Shown: positions 1-6,468 of the stretch, piece after piece
How positions within the stretch are numbered: the first letter of the stretch is position 1
Layout: each line of letters starts with the position of its first letter
From: Maribacter sp.
GTDB lineage: Bacteria; Bacteroidota; Bacteroidia; Flavobacteriales; Flavobacteriaceae
Assembly: GCA_018679695.1 (NCBI GenBank)
Contig: JAHHKH010000440.1
Location: forward strand, 1 to 18,314
Direction: 5' to 3'
DNA length: 18,314 bases
Program-made: the position numbers and the translations under genes
The notes under the pieces: model-generated
Database searches by the model: none
What the model was told of the DNA's origin: nothing
Seen by the model: the letters and a program-made list of their open reading frames with translations, nothing else

Positions 1-791
1 GTGTTTATACCTATGTGCCGGATGATGATTTTGAGCAAATGCTCATCGATCAGGAGTATGATTACATTTTGGATGACTACGTCCTAACCAGTGCCATTAA
101 TACCATTACCGAGTTATCACTTCCCAGCATATCTGGTTTTACAGATAACTATGTTATAACCGATTTTACCGGTATTGAGGCATTTATTGCTCTTGAACAA
201 CTTAGTATATGGAATGGGAATTTCACTGGTGAGGCCCTTGACCTTTCCCAAAATTCGAATTTGACTAAATTGATAATAATCTGCAGTTTTGTTGATAATC
301 TTGATTTGAGCCAAACCAATATCGAGTCACTTGATATCCGGGGTAATTTGTTTTTTGGCCCATGTGAAAACAGGATGGGCAATTTAGACCTCTCTGGTGT
401 GACCACCCTGAAAACCCTGAACATCTACAATGCGGAATTCGATAATCTGAATGCAACGCTCAATTCCGCAACCTCAGTGGAGAAAGTGACCATTTATAGT
501 CCACAAACCGCTAACGGTCCTTTGGATTATTTGGATTTAACGGCAAATAGCAAACTCATTTCCGTGGAAATTGGTACAATGTTCACAGTCGGTCTAGGTA
601 CCATAAACCTAAAAAATGGGGCAAATCAACAGTTAACGGAATTAAGATTGGAAAATTCTTTTCCACTATTTCCAAGTAACCCTAACTGGGAACCCTGCAT
701 AGAGGTAGACGATCCGATCTACATTGAAAGTATAATAACAAGTTCTAATATGGCCCCCCAATATTCGGTAACTACTGATTGCGGAAATTAA
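1..791 (+). CDS. Leucine-rich-repeat surface protein, 5' end outside the window
   Basis: The frame is open to the left edge; the codons before base 15 read V-Y-T-Y, so the GTG at 15 is internal and the true start lies upstream. The visible part opens with YVPDDDFEQMLIDQEYDY, a motif I know from the N-terminus of flavobacterial LRR proteins, where it follows closely after the export signal. Probably only a signal peptide or lipobox and a short linker are missing. Irregular LRR units follow, seen as repeated LDLSxN/LxxL patterns (LDLSQNSNLTKL, LDLSQTNIESLDI, LDLSGVTTLKTLNI, LDLTANSKLISVEI). The protein ends SVTTDCGN with no visible type IX sorting domain, so periplasmic or lipid-anchored display is more likely than T9SS secretion. 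LRR proteins usually bind protein or glycan partners; the ligand here is unknown. It is convergent with rsgA. Confidence 0.75.
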   Translation, partial: VYTYVPDDDFEQMLIDQEYDYILDDYVLTSAINTITELSLPSISGFTDNYVITDFTGIEAFIALEQLSIWNGNFTGEALDLSQNSNLTKLIIICSFVDNLDLSQTNIESLDIRGNLFFGPCENRMGNLDLSGVTTLKTLNIYNAEFDNLNATLNSATSVEKVTIYSPQTANGPLDYLDLTANSKLISVEIGTMFTVGLGTINLKNGANQQLTELRLENSFPLFPSNPNWEPCIEVDDPIYIESIITSSNMAPQYSVTTDCGN

Positions 792-806
792 AAATGATAA
801 ATTCAC

Positions 807-837
807 AAAAAAAGGTCGCCAAATGGCGGCCTTTTTT
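807..837. terminator. Bidirectional intrinsic terminator between the LRR gene and rsgA
   Basis: A 7-bp GC-rich stem (814-820 with 825-831, one G:T wobble) closes a 4-nt AAAT loop. It is flanked by an A tract (807-813) and a T tract (832-837), so a U-rich tail follows the hairpin on either strand. It lies 15 nt after the LRR stop codon and in the convergent gap before the rsgA stop, so it can serve both genes. Confidence 0.85.
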
Positions 838-899
838 AGATTCCATTACTATTCATTGATAAGAAGACCTAAAGCAAAGGGCATCGGATATTGCTCTGC

Positions 900-1967
900 T
901 TAATACTTATTTGATTTTCTATCTTTTTTAACCTGCTTGACCATTTTACCAAAATCCTTGTCCTTCTTACGCTTTTCAGCAATGGTCGATTCAAAATATT
1001 CCTTTTCCCTTTCCATCTTCAAGTAATTCCCATAAGACGACTGATTCAATTCCCCACTTTCAACGGCAGCTATGACCGCACAGCCGATTTCGGAAGTATG
1101 TGTGCAGTCCTTGAATTTGCAATTTTCAGAGATTGCCTCAATTGTTTCAAATGTAATTTTCAATCCGCTGTCAGCATCTGCAATCCCAACTTCCCGCATT
1201 CCTGGATTGTCGATAAGGATTCCGCCTCTTTCAAGGACCAATAACTCCCGGTGGCTTGTGATGTGTCGTCCTTTATTGGTACTTGTACTTATCGTATTTG
1301 TTTTCATCACTTGTTCCCCCGAAAGGTTATTCAAAAGCGTGGACTTACCCACTCCTGAGGATCCCAGCAAGCAGTAGGTCTTGCCTTTTTCAATGAATTC
1401 TTTCAGTCTTTCAATTCCCTTTTGTGTCTCATTGCTAACGGCAATTATTAGTACTTGTTTTATCCTTTCTTGGACTGTGGTAATCAACTTTACCAATGCC
1501 GTATCGGTTATCAAATCGATTTTATTCAGAACGATAATTGGCTGAACCTTGGACGTATTACAGATGGTCATGTATCTTTCCAATCTATTGATGTTAAAAT
1601 CCCTGTCAACTGCTTGTACGATAAAGGCATAATCAATATTGGTCGAAATGATCTGTTTCTCGCCTTGCTTGCTTACTGCTTCCCTTTCGATAATGGTTTT
1701 TCGTGGAAAGACCGAATGGATCAACACTTTGTGGTCATCATATTCAGAAATTGCAACCCAGTCGCCAACCGCGGGAAAATCGGACCTGGTGCGTGCCGAA
1801 AAACGCAAGTGCCCTATTATTTCGGCATCATATTCCTTTTCAGCCGTTTTTACAACATATCTTTCCTTATGTTCCGCTATTACCCTCCCTACTCCGAATG
1901 AATCAAGTTTTTGTTCTTTTCGGTAATTCTCCCATTGAGCAGTATATCCTAAATCCTCAAGTGTCAT
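900..1967 (-). CDS. rsgA: Ribosome small-subunit-dependent GTPase A (RsgA/YjeQ family)
   Basis: This is a 355-residue circularly permuted GTPase that, in its family, checks late maturation of the 30S subunit and is stimulated by it. An OB-fold-like N-terminal region (about 20-105) precedes the permuted G domain. The motifs appear in the order G4 NKID (148-151), G1 GSSGVGKST (202-210), G2 TNKGRHIT (230-237) and G3 DNPGM (253-257). The C-terminal zinc finger is complete, with C283, C288, H290 and C296 in the C-x4-C-x-H-x5-C spacing. A lysine-rich tail (about 331-355) would suit rRNA contact. The MTLEDLGY start resembles the longer RsgA subfamily, so the genome may carry a second, shorter copy. 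Nothing in the neighbourhood is ribosome-related, and the gene appears to be monocistronic. Confidence 0.93.
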   Translation of the reverse strand: MTLEDLGYTAQWENYRKEQKLDSFGVGRVIAEHKERYVVKTAEKEYDAEIIGHLRFSARTRSDFPAVGDWVAISEYDDHKVLIHSVFPRKTIIEREAVSKQGEKQIISTNIDYAFIVQAVDRDFNINRLERYMTICNTSKVQPIIVLNKIDLITDTALVKLITTVQERIKQVLIIAVSNETQKGIERLKEFIEKGKTYCLLGSSGVGKSTLLNNLSGEQVMKTNTISTSTNKGRHITSHRELLVLERGGILIDNPGMREVGIADADSGLKITFETIEAISENCKFKDCTHTSEIGCAVIAAVESGELNQSSYGNYLKMEREKEYFESTIAEKRKKDKDFGKMVKQVKKDRKSNKY

Positions 1968-2046
1968 TTAATTTTATTGTTTTGGGTAGGAAGTTCTCGC
2001 CTAAGCAGTCGTTTTGATGCTGCTTGTCATCATTGTATAAATTGGA

Positions 2047-2694
2047 CTATTTATCTTTCCTTTTATTGACTTCAATCTCGATGAACGCTGGCAAATAACT
2101 TGGCGTACAACCTTTTGCCACTACTTCATTTTTATACAACCCGGAATTCTCACCAATTTTTCTACAACGCTTTCGATATACTTTATCATACACGCCAATC
2201 CAACCCGCAGTGAAGTTCATGGCCCATTGAACTTCGGGTGCTTCTTGGGCAATTCTGGATTCTATAGTTGAAAGTAAGTGGGGCGTATTATCAGGGGGTG
2301 TCTGTCCTGTCCATCTTAATCGCGCTTGGTAGTACCAAAAAGTGCGCCTTTGAACTGAAGACGGACTATTTTCCCAAGATTGGATCATTGCAATTGTCTT
2401 TTTACGCTTGGTTAGCTGATTTGCCATTAACCATTCCATTATATGATTTCGCTCCTCCAATGTGTGAATTTGCATGTCCTTGTCCATCACATTGATTAAA
2501 TCTTGCGAAAGCAATTTTTTATCCAATATCAAGGTAGCCAATAGTCTCGGGAAATAATCACCAGTTGACCACAGTTCCATGGCCAATTCATGATCTACCT
2601 TTATTTCTTTAGCTATTTTCTTCAAATCGCCCAACTTGGTAGAATCAGCAATAACCCGGGAATAAATTATTTGAGCTTCTGTGGATAGATTCAT
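2047..2694 (-). CDS. DNA alkylation repair (AlkD-like) HEAT-repeat protein
   Basis: This 215-residue, mostly helical protein resembles the AlkD family of HEAT-like DNA glycosylases, which remove alkylated purines without flipping the base. The best signatures are LWSTGDYFPRLLA (41-53), equivalent to the LWxSGxxExRLLA repeat of the family, the tryptophan-rich segment around W107 and W120-W128, and VQWAMN (155-160) near the C-terminal repeats. I cannot confidently place the catalytic Asp/Trp pair known from AlkD, so enzyme activity is inferred from the fold only. No signal peptide is seen, so it should be cytoplasmic. It lies 79 nt upstream of rsgA on the same strand, too far for clear coupling. 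Alternative: a non-catalytic AlkD-like DNA-binding protein. Confidence 0.7.
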   Translation of the reverse strand: MNLSTEAQIIYSRVIADSTKLGDLKKIAKEIKVDHELAMELWSTGDYFPRLLATLILDKKLLSQDLINVMDKDMQIHTLEERNHIMEWLMANQLTKRKKTIAMIQSWENSPSSVQRRTFWYYQARLRWTGQTPPDNTPHLLSTIESRIAQEAPEVQWAMNFTAGWIGVYDKVYRKRCRKIGENSGLYKNEVVAKGCTPSYLPAFIEIEVNKRKDK

Positions 2695-2807
2695 TTTAGT
2701 ACTGTATTTGCTCTATAAAAAAACTTTGTTTATAAAGTTATAAAATACATCTATATACTTACTAATCGGCCTATAACCACTCCAAAGTAAGGATCACTAT
2801 TTTGATC

Positions 2808-3221
2808 TTAAATAAAACTCTGGATTGCCAGATCATAACTTTGCAGGCCAAAACCCAAGATAACCCCTTTGGCCGCAGGTGAAATATGCGAAACGTGCCT
2901 AAAATCCTCCCTACTGAACGTATTCGAAATATGAACCTCGACAACAGGCGTGGTAATGGCCCTTATGGCATCGCCAATTCCGATTGAAGTATGTGTGTAT
3001 GCGCCGGCATTCAGAATAATACCGTCGTATGAAAAACCTACCTCTTGCAGCTTATCAATGAGCTCCCCTTCAATATTCGATTGGTAATATTCGAGTTCAA
3101 CATTTTCGAATTTGGTCTGCAATTGTCCAAAATATGCATCAAAAGTGGTACTCCCGTAGACATCGGGTTCCCTTTTGCCCAGAAGGTTCAAATTGGGTCC
3201 GTTGATAATCAAAACTTTCAT
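2808..3221 (-). CDS. aroQ: Type II 3-dehydroquinate dehydratase
   Basis: The enzyme removes water from 3-dehydroquinate to give 3-dehydroshikimate, step three of the shikimate pathway to aromatic amino acids. The family hallmark INGPNLNLLGKREPDVYG (6-23) carries the lid arginine (R17) and catalytic tyrosine (Y22). NAGAYTHTS (71-79) and EVHISN (95-100, with H97) form the rest of the active site. I chose the ATG at 3221, which gives 137 residues and the usual MKxLIINGPN start. An ATG two codons upstream (3227) has a GAAGGA sequence 9 nt before it and is a fair alternative. The frame extends up to 3263, but that extension does not look like family sequence. In flavobacteria aroQ often lies head-to-head with xerD (from memory); here three beta-barrel genes separate them. 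Confidence 0.95.
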   Translation of the reverse strand: MKVLIINGPNLNLLGKREPDVYGSTTFDAYFGQLQTKFENVELEYYQSNIEGELIDKLQEVGFSYDGIILNAGAYTHTSIGIGDAIRAITTPVVEVHISNTFSREDFRHVSHISPAAKGVILGFGLQSYDLAIQSFI

Positions 3222-3336
3222 ACGCATGCTTATAATTCCTTCATCAACTATGATATAAACCATCGATACTTCGGCTTATTAATAATCGATGCCCCATCTG
3301 GGATTCTTTCGATAAAAGTAGCGAATTGTTCCCCAT

Positions 3337-3362
3337 AAAAAAAGGGAAGCAAAATACTTCCC
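3337..3362 (-). terminator. Intrinsic terminator of the 3393-3908 beta-barrel gene
   Basis: On the minus strand a 6-bp stem (3344-3349 with 3357-3362) with a 7-nt loop is followed by seven U residues (3343-3337). It lies about 30 nt past the stop codon of the beta-barrel gene and before the aroQ leader, so it should isolate aroQ from read-through. Confidence 0.8.
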
Positions 3363-3392
3363 CGAGGGTTGTTTGAATTATCTTTTACTGAA

Positions 3393-3908
3393 CTATAATC
3401 TTTTCTTGTTTGGAATCGTAAAAAGTAATCCCAAATTCACCGAATTCCACGAAAGGTCATTATCCATATTGATCGTTGTATAGGAGAGGTTTACTTCGGT
3501 AAAGGCACCCATTAGGTAACCCAACATCGGTCTATAATAAAATCCGCCATCGTTACCATCGTTAATTCCCAAAGCTTGACCGGCATCTACACCAAATGAA
3601 AGTGAATTCGATGGCCATATGCGTACCGAGGCAGCCAATGGCAAAAATTGCATATTAGGTAGGTCGGCAACAATTTCGTCCGAATCAAAGGTTTCGGCAA
3701 AACCATTGATAAATCCTGTGCTTACCCCAATATCAACAACTTCACCCAATGCAAACATATAGCCGGCGTCCAAACCAAGGCTCAAACTTACGGCATCATT
3801 GAAGTCATTAATGGGCAAACCCCCATGAAATCCTATTTTAAAGCCTTCCTGGGCGTGTAACCCTGTGGCAAAAGTTGCAAATAACAGGACTAGAACGTAC
3901 TTCTTCAT
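3393..3908 (-). CDS. Small outer-membrane beta-barrel protein, paralogue of the protein at 4862-5356
   Basis: This 171-residue protein has a Sec signal peptide (1-19, cut likely at HA^Q) and then alternating polar/hydrophobic strands rich in G, Y and F, typical of 8-stranded OmpX/OmpW-like barrels of Bacteroidota. It aligns over its whole length with the 164-residue protein at 4862-5356. Shared blocks include FLPLA (88-92) and DGNDGGFYYRP, which occupies residues 117-127 in both. Synonymous codons in these blocks differ, so the duplication is not recent. The C-terminus (TIPNKKRL) extends past the last strand and lacks a terminal aromatic residue. It has its own candidate promoter and terminator. 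The role is unknown: structural porin-like protein, adhesin or membrane stabiliser. Confidence 0.8.
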   Translation of the reverse strand: MKKYVLVLLFATFATGLHAQEGFKIGFHGGLPINDFNDAVSLSLGLDAGYMFALGEVVDIGVSTGFINGFAETFDSDEIVADLPNMQFLPLAASVRIWPSNSLSFGVDAGQALGINDGNDGGFYYRPMLGYLMGAFTEVNLSYTTINMDNDLSWNSVNLGLLFTIPNKKRL

Positions 3909-3934
3909 TGGTTTAAGAATTTAGGTTATACCTA

Positions 3935-3942
3935 CAAATCTA
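3935..3942 (-). promoter_or_regulatory. Candidate -7 box (TAGATTTG) for the 3393-3908 gene
   Basis: The minus-strand sequence TAGATTTG matches the Bacteroidota -7 consensus TAnnTTTG exactly and ends 26 nt before the ATG. No convincing TTG -33 element sits at the usual spacing, so this is a candidate only. Confidence 0.4.
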
Positions 3943-4056
3943 AATGCTTATTCCAATCATCGATCATTTTTGTTGTAAAACAGGCAAAAATGGTGGTAGA
4001 GTGCTGAATTTTATTGTTTTTACCTAAAATTACGACCATCCCTTTGGGAACTATAT

Positions 4057-4083
4057 AAAAAAACAGCCCAAAATTGGGCTGTT
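4057..4083 (-). terminator. Intrinsic terminator of the 4108-4713 beta-barrel gene
   Basis: A hairpin with an 8-bp core (4063-4070 with 4075-4082, extended by A4062:T4083) and an AAAT loop is followed on the minus strand by a run of U (4063-4057). It lies about 25 nt after the stop codon. Confidence 0.85.
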
Positions 4084-4107
4084 ATTATATTCTTACATAA
4101 ATAATTT

Positions 4108-4713
4108 CTAAAACATATAAGCGATCCCGACTTGGAAAGTATCGTTTTTAATATCCAATACACCTCCAACCGGACCAGAATATATATCGGTCAATCCAAA
4201 CGAATACCTTGCCTGTAGTGTAAGATTATCCGTGATATCAAAACCTGCACCAAGGCTTATATCAATTCCAAAAGTATCCAGTACATCGTCAACATTTCCA
4301 TTGGTCCCAAGAAGTTCCTCTGTATCGCGAATTGCCCTTTTAATATCGTCTATATTGGAAGAGAAAGTTAATTGTGGCCCTGCCTGAAGGTGAAATTTAT
4401 CAGCCACATAATATTTGGCCATAACCGGCAAATAGAAAAAAGATAGATCCTCTGCACTCCCGTATAAAAGCTCGGGTTGAATATGAAAGTCACCAATTAC
4501 CCCAATATCAACCAATCCCCCGATATAAAAACCGGTACTGTTGATTTTTGCAAAATTATTGACACCAACAAGGTTCAGTAAGGAGTTGCCCGTTTTAAAA
4601 TCAACATTGGTATTCAAGAGTCCGCCGGTTATGCCAAATTTTGGCAAACTTTGGGCTTGTGAAAGTTGCAGCGAGAAAAGTGTAATGACCGAAAGTAAAA
4701 GTATTTTTTTCAT
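4108..4713 (-). CDS. Outer-membrane beta-barrel protein (OMP_b-brl family)
   Basis: This 201-residue protein has a signal peptide (1-20, SQA^Q) and a sequence typical of the PorT/OmpX-like barrel families of Bacteroidota. It starts with PKFGITGGL just after cleavage, has strand patterns such as GFYIGGLVDIG and FHIQPELLYG, then LQAGPQLTFS, and ends with a C-terminal strand closing in phenylalanine (VGIAYMF), the usual recognition signal for the BAM complex. It is not a close relative of its two neighbours: it lacks the DGNDGGFYYRP loop. The segment around 124-150 (DIKRAIRDTEELLG...DVLDTFG) is helical-looking and polar, probably an external loop or plug. It sits between the paralogous pair but has its own terminator. 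The function is unknown. Confidence 0.8.
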   Translation of the reverse strand: MKKILLLSVITLFSLQLSQAQSLPKFGITGGLLNTNVDFKTGNSLLNLVGVNNFAKINSTGFYIGGLVDIGVIGDFHIQPELLYGSAEDLSFFYLPVMAKYYVADKFHLQAGPQLTFSSNIDDIKRAIRDTEELLGTNGNVDDVLDTFGIDISLGAGFDITDNLTLQARYSFGLTDIYSGPVGGVLDIKNDTFQVGIAYMF

Positions 4714-4806
4714 AGTTGTGTTTAGTTTAATTCATTAAATATATCGATTGTTTAAACCTTAAACAAATACAATGCCTAAACCTGAAAAAGAGTAAAAATG
4801 AGCAAT

Positions 4807-4839
4807 AAAAAAAGCGAAAACAATTTTTGTTTTCGCTTT
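4807..4839 (-). terminator. Intrinsic terminator of the 4862-5356 beta-barrel gene
   Basis: A long AT-rich stem with a GCG/CGC core (4811-4823 with 4827-4839) and a 3-nt loop is followed on the minus strand by seven U residues (4813-4807). It begins about 22 nt past the stop codon at 4862. Confidence 0.75.
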
Positions 4840-4861
4840 AATTAATATAATATCCCTAGTA

Positions 4862-5356
4862 TTATAGGCCAAATAACACTCCTAAATTTATAGTTGACCA
4901 TGTACCACCATCCAAGCTAATACCAGTATAGGAGGCGTTGATCTCAATATTGTCGCTTACGGCATAACCTACGGTAGGTCTGTAATAAAAGCCACCATCG
5001 TTGCCATCACTAATTCCAAGGGCATACCCTAAGTCCACGCCGACAGATATTTCTTCGGATGCACTGAATCTGGCAACACCGGCAAGAGGTAAAAATTGAA
5101 CATCATCAACTTCCACTGAGAAATTGCCATCGCCTATTGTTTTACCAAAGGCATTGGTAAAGCCAGCGGCAACACCCAAATCGAATTCCCCAGCCGTTTC
5201 GAACATATACTGTGCATCCAAACCTATACTGAAGCCAGAAACGTCACCAGCATCACCAACTGGCAGACCTAAGTTCGCACCAAGCTTTAATCCATCTTGT
5301 GCACTAACAGTTAATCCTACTAATGCAAGTGCTGCTACTAATACTACTTTTTTCAT
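4862..5356 (-). CDS. Small outer-membrane beta-barrel protein, paralogue of the protein at 3393-3908
   Basis: This 164-residue protein has a Sec signal peptide (1-19, VSA^Q) followed by an 8-strand barrel pattern with regular GLDxxYMF, FDLGVAAGF and INLGVLF strands. The motif DGNDGGFYYRP lies at 117-127, the same position as in its paralogue, and is the most conserved stretch between them; it is probably a functional loop or turn. The two proteins show mostly substitutions and few gaps. The terminal residues GVLFGL form a last strand, unlike the lysine-rich tail of the paralogue. It has an upstream TAnnTTTG box and its own terminator, so each paralogue is likely expressed on its own. The role is unknown. 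Confidence 0.8.
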   Translation of the reverse strand: MKKVVLVAALALVGLTVSAQDGLKLGANLGLPVGDAGDVSGFSIGLDAQYMFETAGEFDLGVAAGFTNAFGKTIGDGNFSVEVDDVQFLPLAGVARFSASEEISVGVDLGYALGISDGNDGGFYYRPTVGYAVSDNIEINASYTGISLDGGTWSTINLGVLFGL

Positions 5357-5381
5357 AATTTTAAGTTTAATTATTTCGGGG

Positions 5382-5389
5382 CAAACTTA
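5382..5389 (-). promoter_or_regulatory. Candidate -7 box (TAAGTTTG) for the 4862-5356 gene
   Basis: The minus-strand TAAGTTTG matches TAnnTTTG exactly and ends 25 nt before the ATG, the same placement as the box upstream of the paralogue. The expected -33 TTG is not obvious. Confidence 0.45.
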
Positions 5390-5505
5390 TGTCGTGTTAA
5401 AATAACCTACGAATTTTCGTTGTGAATTGGTAAGAATATGTTGCAAAGGGATGATTTTTGTGGTCTAAACATGCATTTCATCGATAAATACCCAATCTTT
5501 GTGGC

Positions 5506-6402
5506 ATGAAATGGAAGCAAGCCATCCAAGATTATGGGCATTATCTTAAGATTGAACGTGGCTTATCGGAGAATTCGATCAAAAACTACAGCTGGGATGT
5601 TGAGAAGCTGATCCGCTTTCTTGAGGAAAACAATATTGCAATAGACCCGATAACCATTGGCCAGGAAACGGTGCAACGATTTATCTATGACATTGCCAAA
5701 ACCGTTAACCCAAGATCACAGGCTCGCATTATCTCTGGACTGAAAAGTTTTTTCAATTATTTGAATTTTGAGGACTACCGTATGGACAATCCCATGGATT
5801 TATTGGAATCGCCCAAAATCGGGAGAAAATTGCCTGACACCTTATCACTTGATGAAATAAATCAACTTATAGGGGCGATTGACCTATCAAAACCCGAGGG
5901 TGAGCGCAACCGGGCCATGTTAGAGACCTTATATGGCTGTGGTCTGCGCGTTTCGGAACTCATTAATATAAAAATATCGGACCTGTTCTTTGAGGAGGAT
6001 TTTATAAAAGTAACCGGGAAGGGGGACAAACAGCGTTTTGTTCCCATCAGTGATTTCAATAAAAAATACATAACTATTTACAGGAAAGAAATACGGGTGC
6101 ACCAACGCATTCAAAAGGGTTTTGATGATATTCTTTTCCTCAATAGGCGAGGTAAACAACTTTCACGTGCGATGATTTTTACGATTATCAAACAATTGGC
6201 ATTAAAAATAGATTTGGGTAAAAATATAAGTCCACATACATTTCGGCACTCCTTTGCCACTCACTTATTGCAAAACGGTGCCGATCTTAGGGCCATTCAG
6301 CAAATGCTGGGCCATGAAAGCATTACCACCACCGAGGTGTATATGCATGTAGACCGTTCACATTTGGCCGATGTAATGAATAAATATCATCCAAGGAAAT
6401 AA
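5506..6402 (+). CDS. xerD: Site-specific tyrosine recombinase XerD
   Basis: This 298-residue recombinase of the XerC/XerD type resolves chromosome dimers at dif at the end of replication. An N-terminal SAM-like core-binding domain (about 3-90) precedes the catalytic domain. The full catalytic set is visible: R148 (GLRVSE), K172 (GKGDK), H244 and R247 (HTFRHSFATHLL), H270 (LGHESITTTE) and the nucleophile Y279. The length and motif spacing are typical for a cellular Xer protein, and there is no sign of phage or integron context. Which of the two Xer proteins it represents is judged from general resemblance to flavobacterial XerD. It is transcribed divergently from the beta-barrel genes and, beyond them, aroQ. 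Confidence 0.92.
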   Translation: MKWKQAIQDYGHYLKIERGLSENSIKNYSWDVEKLIRFLEENNIAIDPITIGQETVQRFIYDIAKTVNPRSQARIISGLKSFFNYLNFEDYRMDNPMDLLESPKIGRKLPDTLSLDEINQLIGAIDLSKPEGERNRAMLETLYGCGLRVSELINIKISDLFFEEDFIKVTGKGDKQRFVPISDFNKKYITIYRKEIRVHQRIQKGFDDILFLNRRGKQLSRAMIFTIIKQLALKIDLGKNISPHTFRHSFATHLLQNGADLRAIQQMLGHESITTTEVYMHVDRSHLADVMNKYHPRK

Positions 6403-6468
6403 CGTCCTTTATAGGTCTATTTTAGTATATTTAGTCGTTTTAATTGAATTAAAAATCAAACTCGTTAC

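Noticed and set aside
1072..1926. Several long open frames on the plus strand opposite rsgA.
   Set aside because: They are antisense shadows: rsgA is unmistakable on the minus strand, and these frames have no recognisable domains or start context.
2003..2025. Hairpin AAGCAG with CTGCTT and an 11-nt loop in the gap between rsgA and the AlkD-like gene.
   Set aside because: No U tract follows on either strand, and 6-bp arms at this spacing are expected by chance in a window this size.
2717..2739. Inverted repeat AACTTT-GTTTAT-AAAGTT followed on the minus strand by a T tract, a possible aroQ terminator.
   Set aside because: The stem has only one G:C pair and lies about 70 nt past the aroQ stop in very AT-rich DNA, so it would be too weak to call.
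3261..3291. Paired CATCGAT/ATCGATG repeats in the aroQ leader, considered as a dif site or operator.
   Set aside because: The 17-nt spacer and 7-bp arms do not fit a dif site (11-bp arms, about 6-bp centre). Because ATCGAT is self-complementary, the match is easily coincidental.
5506..6402. Integrase of a mobile element.
   Set aside because: The length, full catalytic set and resemblance to cellular XerD, with no attachment repeats or phage genes nearby, point to the housekeeping recombinase.
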